The position numbers were made by a program, and so were the translations under genes. Source: Lysobacter sp. (lineage in GTDB: Bacteria > Pseudomonadota > Gammaproteobacteria > Xanthomonadales > Xanthomonadaceae). From it: 64,000 nt of DNA. This document shows, piece by piece, positions 1-8,686 of the stretch (its first letter is position 1; each line of letters opens with the position of its first letter). The stretch lies in the NCBI GenBank assembly GCA_011526085.1, contig WYBC01000035.1, forward strand, positions 114,967-178,966. The letters are read 5' to 3'. The notes beneath the pieces were generated by a model that worked only from the letters and a program-made list of their open reading frames with translations, searched no databases and was not told the DNA's origin.

Positions 1-652
1 CCAGACGCGCACCGGTGTCCTCGTCGCGGCTGTCGATCAGCCAGCGATAGGCCTGGAGCAGGATCGCCGGGCCGAGGTAGCGGTCGCCGTTCCACCAGTA
101 GCTCGGGCAACTGGTGCTGCAGCAGGCGCAGAGGATGCATTCGTACAGGCCGTCGAGCTTGGCGCGGTCTTCCTTGGACTGCAGCCGCTCCTTGTCCGGC
201 GGCGGCGGCGTCTGGGTGCGGATCCAGGGCTTGATCGACGCGTACTGCGCGTAGAAGTGGGTGAGGTCCGGCACCAGATCCTTGATCACCTGCATGTGCG
301 GCAGCGGATAGATCGGCACTTCCTTCTTCGAACAATCGTCGATCGCCTTGGTGCAGGCCAGCGTGTTCGTGCCGTCGATGTTCATCGCGCAGGAACCGCA
401 GATGCCTTCGCGGCAGGAGCGACGGAAGGTCAGTGTCGGGTCGATCTCGTTCTTGATCTTGATCAGCGCGTCCAGAACCATCGGGCCGCAGGTGTCCAGA
501 TCGACTTCATAGGTGTCGGTGCGCGGATTCTCGTCGTCGTCCGGGCTCCAGCGATACACCTTGAACTCGCGCACGCGCTTGGCGCCCGCGGGCGCGGTGA
601 AGCGCTTGCCCTTGTGGACCCTGGAATTCTTGGGAAGGGTGAACTCGGCCAT
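1..652 (-). CDS. sdhB: Succinate dehydrogenase iron-sulfur subunit SdhB (C-terminus cut by window edge)
   Basis: Iron-sulfur subunit of complex II; it carries electrons from the FAD of SdhA to the quinone site of SdhC/SdhD. The visible 217 residues include the 2Fe-2S cysteines C80, C85, C88 ([10 protein letters not shown]) and C100, and further on the [18 protein letters not shown] segment that ligates the 4Fe-4S and 3Fe-4S clusters. The frame runs off position 1, so roughly the last 40 residues are missing. It begins 16 bp after the sdhA stop and is the last visible gene of the operon sdhAF4-sdhC-sdhD-sdhA-sdhB. Identity is clear from the cluster motifs and gene order. Confidence 0.97.
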   Translation of the reverse strand, partial: MAEFTLPKNSRVHKGKRFTAPAGAKRVREFKVYRWSPDDDENPRTDTYEVDLDTCGPMVLDALIKIKNEIDPTLTFRRSCREGICGSCAMNIDGTNTLACTKAIDDCSKKEVPIYPLPHMQVIKDLVPDLTHFYAQYASIKPWIRTQTPPPPDKERLQSKEDRAKLDGLYECILCACCSTSCPSYWWNGDRYLGPAILLQAYRWLIDSRDEDTGARL

Positions 653-668
653 TCTGTCGATCCGCCAA

Positions 669-2459
669 TCAGTAGACGCGCGCTTTCGCGGGGACGACTT
701 CGACGTCGTCGCTCAGGGTGTACATGTGCACCGGCCGGTAGTCGATGCGGGTCTTGCCGGCATCGTCCACCCAGCACAGGGTGTGTTTCTGCCACTCGGT
801 GTCGTCGCGATCCGGGAAATCCTCGCGGGCGTGCGCGCCGCGCGATTCCTTGCGGTTCTCGGCGGACACGATCGTCACCAGCGCCTGGTCGAGCAGGTTC
901 TGCAGCTCCAGGGTTTCGATCAGGTCCGAGTTCCACACCAGCGAACGGTCGCTGACCTTGACGTCGGCGAACGAAGCGTGGATCTCGCGGATCTTGGCCA
1001 CGCCCTCGGCGAGGGTTTCGCCGGTGCGGAACACCGCGGCGTCGTTCTGCATCGTGCGCTGCATGCGGTCGCGGATCGTCGCGGTCGGGGTGCCGCCGTT
1101 GGCGTTGCGCAGCTTGTCGAGATTCGCCAGCGCCTTGTCGCAGACATCGCCCGGCAGCGTCTTGTGGGCCGCGCCGGGCTTGATCGTCGCCGCGCAGCGG
1201 TTGGCGACCGCGCGTCCGAACACCACCAGATCGAGCAGCGAGTTCGAACCGAGGCGGTTGGCGCCGTGCACCGACACGCAGGCGGCCTCGCCGATCGCGT
1301 ACAGGCCGGGGACCACGGCGTCGTTGTCGTCGCCGCGCTTCTGCACCACTTCGCCGTGATAGTTGGTGGGAATGCCGCCCATGTTGTAGTGCACGGTCGG
1401 AATCACCGGGATCGGCTGCTTCTCGACGTCGACGCCGGCGAAGATCCGCGCGCTCTCGGCGATGCCGGGCAGCTTTTCGTGGATGTCCTTCGGGTCGAGA
1501 TGGGTCAGGTCGAGATGGATGTGGTCGCCGTGTTCGCCGACGCCGCGGCCTTCGCGGATTTCCATGGTCATCGAACGCGAGACGACGTCGCGTGAAGCGA
1601 GATCCTTCGCGTTCGGCGCGTAGCGCTCCATGAAGCGTTCGCCCTTGCTGTTGCGCAGGATGCCGCCTTCGCCGCGCACGCCTTCGGTGATCAGGCAGCC
1701 GGCGCCGTAGATGCCGGTCGGATGGAACTGCACGAACTCCATGTCCTGCATGCCGAGACCCGCGCGCAGCGCCATGCCGCCGCCGTCGCCGGTGCAGGTG
1801 TGCGCGGAGGTCGCGGAGAAATACGCGCGGCCGTAGCCGCCGGTGGCCAGCACCACGCCCTGGGCGCGGAACAGGTGCAGCGTGCCTTCGGCCATGTCCA
1901 GCGCGAGCACGCCGCGGCAGGCGCCGTCCTCGTCCATGATCAGGTCGAGCGCGAAATATTCGATGAAGAAGCGCGCGTCGTGCGCCAGCGACTGCTGGTA
2001 CAGGGTGTGCAGGATCGCGTGGCCGGTGCGGTCGGCGGCGGCGCAGGTGCGCTGGGCGATGCCCTTGCCGTAATGCGTGGTCATGCCACCGAACGGACGC
2101 TGGTAGATCTTGCCGTCTTCGGTGCGCGAGAACGGCACGCCCTGATGCTCGAGCTCGATGATCGCCGGGATGGCCTCGCGGCACATGTATTCGATCGCGT
2201 CCTGGTCGCCCAGCCAGTCCGAACCCTTGATGGTGTCGTAGAAATGGAAGCGCCAGTCGTCTTCGCCCATGTTGCCGAGCGCGGCGGAGATGCCGCCCTG
2301 CGCCGCGACCGTGTGCGAACGGGTCGGGAAAACCTTGGTGATGCACGCGGTCTGCAGGCCCTTGTGGGCCAGGCCGAAGGTCGCGCGCAGGCCGGCGCCG
2401 CCGGCGCCGACCACGACCATGTCGTACTTGTGTTCGGTGATCTTGTATGCGGAGGTCAT
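669..2459 (-). CDS. sdhA: Succinate dehydrogenase flavoprotein subunit SdhA
   Basis: Catalytic flavoprotein of complex II, oxidising succinate to fumarate on the cytoplasmic face of the inner membrane. The 596-residue length is normal for the family. The N-terminal dinucleotide-binding motif VVGAGGAG lies at about residues 16-23, and [11 protein letters not shown] carries the histidine (H49) that binds FAD covalently. The gene starts only 4 bp after the sdhD stop and is followed after 16 bp by sdhB, so the genes are clearly co-transcribed. A class I fumarase at 17682 supplies the next TCA step but is not in the same operon. Confidence 0.98.
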   Translation of the reverse strand: MTSAYKITEHKYDMVVVGAGGAGLRATFGLAHKGLQTACITKVFPTRSHTVAAQGGISAALGNMGEDDWRFHFYDTIKGSDWLGDQDAIEYMCREAIPAIIELEHQGVPFSRTEDGKIYQRPFGGMTTHYGKGIAQRTCAAADRTGHAILHTLYQQSLAHDARFFIEYFALDLIMDEDGACRGVLALDMAEGTLHLFRAQGVVLATGGYGRAYFSATSAHTCTGDGGGMALRAGLGMQDMEFVQFHPTGIYGAGCLITEGVRGEGGILRNSKGERFMERYAPNAKDLASRDVVSRSMTMEIREGRGVGEHGDHIHLDLTHLDPKDIHEKLPGIAESARIFAGVDVEKQPIPVIPTVHYNMGGIPTNYHGEVVQKRGDDNDAVVPGLYAIGEAACVSVHGANRLGSNSLLDLVVFGRAVANRCAATIKPGAAHKTLPGDVCDKALANLDKLRNANGGTPTATIRDRMQRTMQNDAAVFRTGETLAEGVAKIREIHASFADVKVSDRSLVWNSDLIETLELQNLLDQALVTIVSAENRKESRGAHAREDFPDRDDTEWQKHTLCWVDDAGKTRIDYRPVHMYTLSDDVEVVPAKARVY

Positions 2460-2463
2460 GGTG

Positions 2464-2862
2464 TCAGGCCAGGATCGCGATGCGGCCGATCGCGTAGAGA
2501 GAAGCGAGCGCGCCGAGCGCGCAGGCGAACGTGATCAGCAACTGCAGGAAGATCTCGGTCGGGCGATGATGGAAGTAGTCCTCGACCACGACCTGCAGCC
2601 CGAGGCGGGCGTGCCAGAACAGGCTGATGGCGAACAACGCCAGGGCGATCGCGTTGAACGGCTTGGCCAGCGAGGCCTGGACCTGGGCGTGGTCGGCGCC
2701 GACGAGGGCGACGATCATGCCAAGAATCCAGGGCGCCAGCAGCGCGAGGAACACGGCGGTGACGCGCTGCCACCAGAAATGGCCGGTGCCGGACTTCGCC
2801 GAGCCCAGACCGCGGGCACGGCCGACCGGCGTGCGGAAATCGCGAACCGGAGAACCGCTCAT
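2464..2862 (-). CDS. sdhD: Succinate dehydrogenase membrane anchor SdhD
   Basis: A 132-residue membrane anchor of complex II with three predicted transmembrane helices. The segment [17 protein letters not shown] contains the family's heme b histidine and the tyrosine near the quinone. The start is placed at the ATG at 2862, which overlaps the sdhC stop by 4 bp (ATGA), a translational-coupling arrangement; longer frames upstream are only read-through of the sdhC region. Together with SdhC it forms the quinone and heme site. Confidence 0.93.
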   Translation of the reverse strand: MSGSPVRDFRTPVGRARGLGSAKSGTGHFWWQRVTAVFLALLAPWILGMIVALVGADHAQVQASLAKPFNAIALALFAISLFWHARLGLQVVVEDYFHHRPTEIFLQLLITFACALGALASLYAIGRIAILA

Positions 2863-3248
2863 GCCGCACCCCGCATCGCGAAGAACCAGATCGCGGCGGT
2901 GAACACCACCGTCAGCCCCGCGACGGTGTAACCGGACTTGTACACCTGGGGAATCTGGAAACCCCAGCCGGCGTCCCAGAGCAGATGGCGGATGCCGTTG
3001 AGCAGGTGGTACATCAGCGCCAGCGAGAATCCGAACAGGGCCAGCTTGCCGAACGGCGACGCGAGGCATGCCGCGGCCCGGTCGTAGGCTTCGCCGCCCT
3101 GCGCGACCGCCAGCAGCCACCAGGCCAGCACGAACGCGCCGAAGGAAAGAATGATGCCGCTGATGCGATGCAGGATCGACATCACGCTGGTGATCTGCTT
3201 GCGGTAGATCTGCAGATGCGGCGACAGGGGACGTGCGCGGTTGCTCAT
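2859..3248 (-). CDS. sdhC: Succinate dehydrogenase cytochrome b556 subunit SdhC
   Basis: The 129-residue large membrane anchor of complex II. SILHRISGI in the first helix holds the serine and arginine that line the quinone pocket, and YHLLNGIRHLLWDAG in the second helix contains the heme-ligand histidine of the family signature. Three transmembrane helices are visible. It overlaps sdhD by 4 bp and lies 47 bp downstream of the SDHAF4-like gene, so it belongs to the same operon. Confidence 0.96.
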   Translation of the reverse strand: MSNRARPLSPHLQIYRKQITSVMSILHRISGIILSFGAFVLAWWLLAVAQGGEAYDRAAACLASPFGKLALFGFSLALMYHLLNGIRHLLWDAGWGFQIPQVYKSGYTVAGLTVVFTAAIWFFAMRGAA

Positions 3249-3295
3249 TCGTGGTGCGCCCAGATCGGAGAGGGGATTGCGTTGCTCAACACGGT

Positions 3296-3466
3296 TCAGA
3301 AGTCGATGCAGCGGCCATTCTTTTCCCAGTCGCCGTAACGGGTCGGATCGGGGCCCTCGCGGCCGCCGATCTCCCTGCCCGCAGGAGGTGGAACCTGCCC
3401 CGCCCCGGCATCGCCTTCCGGCGTGTCGGGACGCGGTTCGGGAATGAGAATGGTTTCGCCTATCAT
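3296..3466 (-). CDS. SDHAF4-type (DUF1674) succinate dehydrogenase assembly factor
   Basis: A 56-residue protein whose C-terminus, GPDPTRYGDWEKNGRCIDF, is the hallmark of the DUF1674/SDHAF4 family. In eukaryotes SDHAF4 binds flavinylated SdhA and helps its assembly with SdhB. Here the gene is the first of the sdh cluster, 47 bp before sdhC and on the same strand, which supports the same role. The ATG at 3466 is chosen because CAGGAAT lies about 8 bases upstream; a longer start at 3517 would overlap the divergent ygfZ start. The N-terminal half is proline- and glycine-rich and probably disordered. Confidence 0.85.
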   Translation of the reverse strand: MIGETILIPEPRPDTPEGDAGAGQVPPPAGREIGGREGPDPTRYGDWEKNGRCIDF

Positions 3467-3506
3467 GGTCGTGATTCCTGAACCCGCAAGTTTAAGTCCC
3501 ACCCCC

Positions 3507-4397
3507 ATGCCGGACAACCCGCAAACATCGAACGCACCGTGGTTTTCGCTCTACGACCATCGTCTGGTGGTCCTGCAGGGGCGGGATGCCGTGGCCTTCG
3601 CCCAGGCGCAGACGATGAACGACGTCGCCGCCATGCACGATGGCGAATGGCACTGGAATGGCTGGCTCACGCCGAAAGGACGGGTCATCGCCCTGTTCGC
3701 GCTGATCCGCATCGACACCGATACGTTGTGGATGGTGGTTCCGGATGCAGATGCGGATGCGCTGATCGAACGATTGCGGCGTTTCGTGTTCCGCAGCAAG
3801 GTGAGCCTGGCGGTTCGCGACGACCTGCACGTGGCCGGGCGCCTGAGGGCCTCGGATCTGGCCTCGGGCAACCACTGGGCCGGCGACCCGGCGACCGCGA
3901 TCGAGCTGGATCTGAGCGGCAGCCTCGGCCCGGACCATGCCGGGCGCAGCCTGCGGCTGGGGCCGGACGCCGGAGCCGGACGCGATGCCGCGGGGGTCGA
4001 GGCCTGGCGCCGGGCCGATCTGGAGCACGGCTGGCCGCGCCTGGACGCGACCCAGTCCGAACAGTGGACCCCGCAGCAGCTCTCGCTCGACCGGTTGCGC
4101 GCCTACAGCGTGAAGAAGGGCTGCTATCCCGGGCAGGAAATCGTCGCCCGCACCCATTTCCTGGGCCAGGCCAAGCGTGGTCTGGGATTGGTTCGCGCCA
4201 CCGGGCCGACGGCGCCGGGAGACGGGTTGTCGCTGGACGGCGCGACGGTCGGCACCGTGGTTTGCGTGGCCGGCGATGTCGCGCTGGCGGTGATGTCGCT
4301 GGAATCCGCCGTCGACGGGCTCGAAAACGACGGAAGCCCCGCCGGGGGCGGGGCTTCCTGGATGCGGATGCCGATGCGCGGAGGACTCGTTCGCTAG
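3507..4397 (+). CDS. ygfZ: YgfZ/GcvT-like folate-binding protein
   Basis: A 296-residue member of the YgfZ family, folate-binding GcvT-fold proteins that support iron-sulfur cluster enzymes and tRNA thiomodification. The diagnostic motif KKGCYPGQE lies at residues 203-211, with the conserved cysteine C206. The start at 3507 is preferred over an upstream in-frame ATG at 3423, because the upstream extension overlaps the divergent SDHAF4-like gene and adds unconserved sequence. It is divergent from the sdh operon, whose product needs Fe-S clusters. A strong hairpin (4332-4358) lies inside its 3' end. Confidence 0.93.
   Translation: MPDNPQTSNAPWFSLYDHRLVVLQGRDAVAFAQAQTMNDVAAMHDGEWHWNGWLTPKGRVIALFALIRIDTDTLWMVVPDADADALIERLRRFVFRSKVSLAVRDDLHVAGRLRASDLASGNHWAGDPATAIELDLSGSLGPDHAGRSLRLGPDAGAGRDAAGVEAWRRADLEHGWPRLDATQSEQWTPQQLSLDRLRAYSVKKGCYPGQEIVARTHFLGQAKRGLGLVRATGPTAPGDGLSLDGATVGTVVCVAGDVALAVMSLESAVDGLENDGSPAGGGASWMRMPMRGGLVR
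4332..4358. terminator. 12-bp perfect hairpin inside the 3' end of ygfZ
   Basis: Arms 4332-4343 and 4347-4358 are perfectly complementary (GGAAGCCCCGCC and its complement) with a GGG loop. It looks like a factor-independent terminator but lies about 40 bp before the ygfZ stop and has no T run. It may serve the converging genes ygfZ and 4437-4934 in both directions. Confidence 0.45.
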
Positions 4398-4436
4398 GGA
4401 CCGGCGTGCCGAGGAGCTGCGCGCTGACGTCGCGAC

Positions 4437-4934
4437 TCAGATCAGCGAGCGCGAGCCGCGGTTCATCTGTTCCTGATCGTGGTCGTGGTGCTGTTGGCGC
4501 TGATCCTGTTCCCGCGCCTGCGTCTGCGCGTACTGCTGCTCGCGCTGCTGGTTGATGCGGTTCACTTCCTCGAAGTTCCTCTCGGCCGGCTGGGTCAGCT
4601 CGTGGGTCGGCACGGCGAGCGTGCGCACGGTCGGACTGTTCGGGTCGCCCTGATACATGATCGCGTAGCGGCCACCGACATCGTCGAAACGGCCGTTGTT
4701 GCGGCTGAGCACCACGCCATCGACGCGGGAATCCGGATCGAGGGTGCTGTTCTCGCGTACGGCTTCGGTCTTGTAGGCGCGCAGCATCGCCGCGGAGGCG
4801 CGATGGCTGATGTCGCTGCTGTTGATGTCGATGCCGTTCTCGCCGTGCATCTTGTCGACCATGCCCCTCAGAGTCATGTACTGGTCGTAATCCGGATGAC
4901 CGGGATCGGAGGGGTTCTTGGCTTCGTATTTCAT
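4437..4934 (-). CDS. Stand-alone XVIPCD-domain protein (Xanthomonadales T4SS effector tag without a toxin domain)
   Basis: A 165-residue soluble protein that resembles the XVIPCD domain, the C-terminal secretion signal by which Xanthomonadales type IV secretion effectors bind VirD4. The expected blocks appear in order: DPGHPDYDQYMTLRGMVDKM (about residues 10-29), a helical SHRASAAMLRAY block, SRVDGVVLSRNNGR, YAIMYQGDPNSPTVRTLAVP, then a glutamine-rich tail (residues about 128-165). No toxin or enzymatic domain precedes it, and no immunity or T4SS gene is nearby. CAGGAG lies 7 bases before the ATG at 4934. It could be an orphaned tag, an adaptor or decoy, or a small effector. The family call is from remembered motif order. 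Confidence 0.7.
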   Translation of the reverse strand: MKYEAKNPSDPGHPDYDQYMTLRGMVDKMHGENGIDINSSDISHRASAAMLRAYKTEAVRENSTLDPDSRVDGVVLSRNNGRFDDVGGRYAIMYQGDPNSPTVRTLAVPTHELTQPAERNFEEVNRINQQREQQYAQTQAREQDQRQQHHDHDQEQMNRGSRSLI

Positions 4935-4997
4935 GGTTCGCTCCTGTACGTTCGGGGCCGGATCGAGCGGCGGGCCAGACGGATGGACCGATACTAC

Positions 4998-5039
4998 ACC
5001 GGCCCGCGTCGGCGGGTCATGCCCCGCCGACGGGCCGGT
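4998..5039 (-). terminator. Long GC hairpin downstream of the E1 alpha-beta gene
   Basis: Arms 4998-5016 and 5023-5039 pair over 17 bp with one bulged base around the loop TCATGC. It lies between the stop of the dehydrogenase gene (5078) and the start of the XVIPCD gene (4934), so it probably ends the upstream minus-strand transcript. No marked T run follows. Confidence 0.5.
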
Positions 5040-5077
5040 CGTTCAGGTTCCCCGGACCGCCCGGCGTCCGTCGCGCC

Positions 5078-7360
5078 TCAGCCGGCGAAGGCATCGGCCG
5101 CGGCGACGATATCGTCGTCGGAGGGAATGACCAGGAAAGCGGCACCGGCCAGCGGGGTGAAGGTGTCGGCGCCGACCACGCGGCGCAGCGGCACCTCGCC
5201 GAACCCGCCCTCGACCAGCGCGGTGATCACGCCCTCGCCTACGCCGGCGCTGCGGCGGCCCTCGTCGACGACCAGGATGCGCCTGGCCCCCGCGGCCTGT
5301 TCGCGGATGAACGCCTCGTTGAGCGGCACCAGCCAGCGCAGATCGACCACCCGCACCCGCCAGCCGTGCTTCGCCTCGATCGCCCGCGCCGCACGCAGGC
5401 TCATCGGCACGCCGTTGCCGAAGGTGAAGATCACCAGATCGTCGCCCGCGCCGTCCGCAGGTGCGTACACCCGACCCTCGCCCAGCGTCATCGCCTGTTC
5501 CGGCGACGGATATTCGGTCAGCCACAGACCATCGCCTGCCTCGTACAGATCCTTGGTCATGTACAGCGCGATCGGTTCGAGGAAGGCGCAGACCCGACCG
5601 TCCACCTTCGCCAGCGCCATCAGCGTGCGCAGCATCGTCGCAGCATCGTCGCCGCGCGAGGGACAGCCGACCACCAGCCCCGGAATGTCGCGCAGGGCGG
5701 TGATCGAGTTGTCGTTGTGGAAGTGGCCGCCGAAGCCGCGCTGATAACCCAGCGATGCGATCCGCATCACCATCGGATTGCGGTACTGCCCGTTGCTGAA
5801 GAACTGCAGGCTGGCCGCTTCGCCGCGGATCTGGTCGCAGGCGTTGTGGAAATACGCGAGGTACTGGATCTCGGGCATCGGCAGCATGCCCATGTTGGCG
5901 TAGCCCTGGGCGAGACCGAGGATGATCGTCTCGTCGAGCAGGGTATTGAACACGCGCTTGTTGCCGAACGCCTTGTGCAGGCCCTTGGTGACGGTATACA
6001 CGCCGCCCTTCTGGGCCACGTCCTCGCCGAACAGCAGGGTCTCGGGGTATTTGCAGAACAGATCGTGCAGGGCCTGGTTGATCTGGATCGCGAGATGCTT
6101 CGCCGGCTGTTTCTCGGGCAGCTTGCCCTCGCCGCCGAACGCAGGGATGCGCTCTTCGGCGTAATCGAAGCGCTCGGCTTCGGCCTTCACCGCGTCCGGC
6201 GTGTACGGCGCCAGCGGCCGCATCACATCTTCCAGCGAGGTCAGGCGCGGACGGCGGTCGGCCTCCTCGGCGGCGGCGAAGCATTTCTTCCGCATGTCTT
6301 CGTACAGCGCGAGGATCTCGTCCTTCGACATCGCCCCGGATTCCAGCGCGATCCCGGCACTGCGCAGCAGCGGGTCGCTCGCTTCCACCGCGCACAGCTC
6401 CTCGATGTTGCGCCATTCGATCTCGAAGTCGGTGCCGGCGTGCCCCATGATCCGCGTGGTGCGCAGATGCAGGAAGGTCGGGCGACGCGTGCGCCGGCAG
6501 TGCTCGACCGCGGCCTGCACCTGGCCGTAGCCGCTGGCGAGATCGAGGCCGTCGGCATAGAAATAATCGAGATCGGCACGATCGCGGAAGTTGCGCGCGA
6601 CCCAACCGTCCGGCGTCTTCACCGAAATGCCGATGCCGTTGTCTTCGCACACGTACAGCACCGGCGCCGGCAGTTTCTGGTACGCCGTCCACGCCGCGGC
6701 GTTGAACGCGGTCTGGGCGGTGGCGTGGTTGCTGGAAGCGTCGCCGAAGGAACAGATCGCGATGCTGTCGCCGGGGATCGGCAGCGCGTGGCCGATGCGG
6801 CGCGCATGGTCGATCGCGATCGCGGTGCCCAGCGCCTTCGGCAGATGCGAGGCGATGGTCGACGTCTGCGGCAACACCCACAGCGGTTTGCTGCCCCAGA
6901 CCTTGTGGCGGCCGCCGCTGGCCGGGTCCTCGGCGCTGGCCGCGAACGACAGCGCCGAATCCATGATCGGATCCATGCCCGGGATCTTGCGGAAACGCTC
7001 GGCCATGAACCCGCCGGAGCGGTAGTGCAGGAACGCCGGATCGGTATGGCGGGCCAGGCGCGCGACCATCGCATTGCCTTCGTGACCGGAAGAACCGATG
7101 GTGTAGAAGACCTTGTTCTGCACGCGCAGCACGCGCGCCATCAGGTCGAGATGGCGGCTGATCAACTGCGATTCGAACAGCTCGCGGAAGCCCTGCGCGT
7201 CCAGCGCGCTGCCGTCCAGGATGCTTTCGCCCGCCGACGGTTTCGCCTGCGCGCTCCCGCTCCAGTCGCGCACGAACGCCTGGAAGTTCGCGTCGCAGAT
7301 CTCGGCGCGGTTCAGGCCCTTCATGCGGGCGGGAATCGGATTGGGTACGGCTGCGAACAT
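5078..7360 (-). CDS. 2-oxo acid dehydrogenase E1, alpha and beta subunits fused
   Basis: A 760-residue thiamine-diphosphate enzyme in which the E1 alpha part (about residues 1-400) and the E1 beta part (about 425-760) are one chain. The alpha half has ThDP/Mg motif elements GDASSNHAT and CEDNGIGIS; the beta half has LLFGEDVAQKGGVY and GLAQGYANMGMLPMPEIQ, typical of branched-chain or acetoin/pyruvate E1 beta. The family decarboxylates 2-oxo acids and passes the acyl group to a lipoyl E2. No E2 or E3 gene lies in the window, so partners must be elsewhere. The start at 7360 follows GGGGAGACGCAC; longer frames reach into the GST gene and are rejected. The substrate cannot be read from sequence; 2-oxoisovalerate is a common annotation. 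Confidence 0.9.
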   Translation of the reverse strand: MFAAVPNPIPARMKGLNRAEICDANFQAFVRDWSGSAQAKPSAGESILDGSALDAQGFRELFESQLISRHLDLMARVLRVQNKVFYTIGSSGHEGNAMVARLARHTDPAFLHYRSGGFMAERFRKIPGMDPIMDSALSFAASAEDPASGGRHKVWGSKPLWVLPQTSTIASHLPKALGTAIAIDHARRIGHALPIPGDSIAICSFGDASSNHATAQTAFNAAAWTAYQKLPAPVLYVCEDNGIGISVKTPDGWVARNFRDRADLDYFYADGLDLASGYGQVQAAVEHCRRTRRPTFLHLRTTRIMGHAGTDFEIEWRNIEELCAVEASDPLLRSAGIALESGAMSKDEILALYEDMRKKCFAAAEEADRRPRLTSLEDVMRPLAPYTPDAVKAEAERFDYAEERIPAFGGEGKLPEKQPAKHLAIQINQALHDLFCKYPETLLFGEDVAQKGGVYTVTKGLHKAFGNKRVFNTLLDETIILGLAQGYANMGMLPMPEIQYLAYFHNACDQIRGEAASLQFFSNGQYRNPMVMRIASLGYQRGFGGHFHNDNSITALRDIPGLVVGCPSRGDDAATMLRTLMALAKVDGRVCAFLEPIALYMTKDLYEAGDGLWLTEYPSPEQAMTLGEGRVYAPADGAGDDLVIFTFGNGVPMSLRAARAIEAKHGWRVRVVDLRWLVPLNEAFIREQAAGARRILVVDEGRRSAGVGEGVITALVEGGFGEVPLRRVVGADTFTPLAGAAFLVIPSDDDIVAAADAFAG

Positions 7361-7413
7361 GTGCGTCTCCCCTGCCCTCGCGCGCGAAGGCCGGTCGTTT
7401 GTAATGAGTATGG

Positions 7414-8028
7414 TCAGTCGGCCTGCGGGTCGCGCATCGGCACGAATCCCGGCTGCATCCGCACGCGCTTGATCCAGCGCTCGATGTGCGGATACGCCGC
7501 GAGATCGAAACCGCCGTCCTCGGCGACATGGGTGTAGGCGAACAGGGCGATGTCGGCGATGGTGTAACGCTCGCCGCCGAACCACGGCAGGCGGACGAGA
7601 TGCCGCTCCATCGCCGCCAGCGCTTCTTCGCCCGACGCCTTCAACGCATCGAGCGAGGCGCGGCGGGGATGATCGGCCGGCAAATACTTGCAGATGAAGC
7701 GCGAGACCGCGATGTAGGGCTCGTGGCTGTACTGCTCGAAGAACATCCACTGCAGGGTCTTGGCACGATCCCACGGCGCGTCGGGCAACAATTCGCTGCC
7801 CTGCGCGAGGTAATTGAGGATCGCGTTCGACTCCGACATCGTGCGGCCGTCGTCCAGCTTCATCACCGGCACTTTGCCGCGGTCGTTCATCGCCAGGAAT
7901 TCGGGCGACAGATTCTCGCCGCGGGTGACGTCGATCTCTTCCCAGGCGTACTCGCGCCCGAGCTGCGCCATCAGCAACTGGAGTTTGTAGCAGTTGCCCG
8001 ACGAAGACATGCCGTACAGCGTGATCAT
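7414..8028 (-). CDS. Glutathione S-transferase family protein
   Basis: A 204-residue two-domain GST. The N-terminal thioredoxin-fold half starts MITLYGMSSSGNCYKLQLL and contains the cis-proline GKVPVMKLDDGRTMSESNAI segment that binds the glutathione gamma-glutamyl group; the C-terminal helical half contains GERYTIADIALFAYTHVAEDGG. Cytosolic. The start at 8028 overlaps the stop of the upstream GNAT gene by 4 bp (ATGA), so the two are translationally coupled. The dehydrogenase follows after 53 bp. Substrate unknown. Confidence 0.92.
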   Translation of the reverse strand: MITLYGMSSSGNCYKLQLLMAQLGREYAWEEIDVTRGENLSPEFLAMNDRGKVPVMKLDDGRTMSESNAILNYLAQGSELLPDAPWDRAKTLQWMFFEQYSHEPYIAVSRFICKYLPADHPRRASLDALKASGEEALAAMERHLVRLPWFGGERYTIADIALFAYTHVAEDGGFDLAAYPHIERWIKRVRMQPGFVPMRDPQAD

Positions 8029-8573
8029 GCGAATGCCCTGCGATTGATGCGCCATTCTTCGCGCGTTTGTCCCCACAGCTCGGCGACCAGCGTGTGCAGC
8101 GGCGGCGGCATGGTCGCCGCCCCCCGGAGACGCGACCCCAGCCGGCGGGCCACCGCCTGCGACGGCGCGTTGTCCGGCACGATGGTATGAACCACATCGT
8201 CCCAACCCAGCGCGTCGAACGCGAAATCCATCGACGCGACGCAGGCTTCGGTGCAGTAACCCTTGCCGCGCGCGTCCGGATGGAACGAATACCCGACTTC
8301 GGTCCCGGGCCAACCCTCGGGATACCAGGGACCGGCCTGGCCCAGCCACAGGCCGGTCGATTTCTCGATCACCGAAAACATCGCGAACCCCTGCACCGCC
8401 CATGCGCCGGGCATCTGCAGGAACCGGCGCCACGCATCGCCGCGGACGCTGGGTCCGCCGATGAAACGCGCGGAGTCGTCGGCGAGCATCTCGGCGTAGC
8501 GCTCGAAATCCTCGATCCGCGGCACGCGCAGGATCAGGCGTTCGGTTTCGAGTTGGATCTGCGCGGTGGACAT
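8025..8573 (-). CDS. GNAT family N-acetyltransferase (RimJ/RimL type)
   Basis: A 182-residue GNAT. ETERLILRVPRIEDFERYAEML is the usual beginning of RimJ/RimL-like acetyltransferases, and YSFHPDARGKGYCTEAC contains the acetyl-CoA pyrophosphate loop (RGKGY). DNAPSQAVARRLGSRL is the C-terminal substrate and acyl-CoA segment. It overlaps the GST gene by 4 bp. The acceptor is unknown; ribosomal protein N-termini and small molecules are both possible in this subgroup. Confidence 0.9.
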   Translation of the reverse strand: MSTAQIQLETERLILRVPRIEDFERYAEMLADDSARFIGGPSVRGDAWRRFLQMPGAWAVQGFAMFSVIEKSTGLWLGQAGPWYPEGWPGTEVGYSFHPDARGKGYCTEACVASMDFAFDALGWDDVVHTIVPDNAPSQAVARRLGSRLRGAATMPPPLHTLVAELWGQTREEWRINRRAFA

Positions 8574-8624
8574 GCGTGCGGGCCCGGTCGGGACAGGGGC
8601 GGCGATCGAGGACCTGCCGTCATT

Positions 8625-8680
8625 CCGGGCGAAGCGGAGTCTGCCGTTTCCGGATCAGGCAGCCCCGCCGCTTCGCCCGG
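8625..8680. repeat. REP-like 56-bp palindrome
   Basis: Perfect 13-bp arms at 8625-8637 and 8668-8680 (CCGGGCGAAGCGG and its complement) enclose a second stem, 8641-8645 with 8658-8662. The element fills the space between the gcdH stop (8687) and the GNAT start (8573). Its sequence, beginning with GTCATTCCGGGCGAAGCGG, resembles dispersed palindromic units of proteobacterial genomes. It could also end the glutaryl-CoA dehydrogenase transcript. Confidence 0.55.
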
Positions 8681-8686
8681 GACGGT

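Noticed and set aside
5078..8197. Extension of the E1 alpha-beta fusion to 1039 residues
   Set aside because: The extra N-terminal part overlaps the GST gene in another frame and has no similarity to E1; start at 7360 has a ribosome site.
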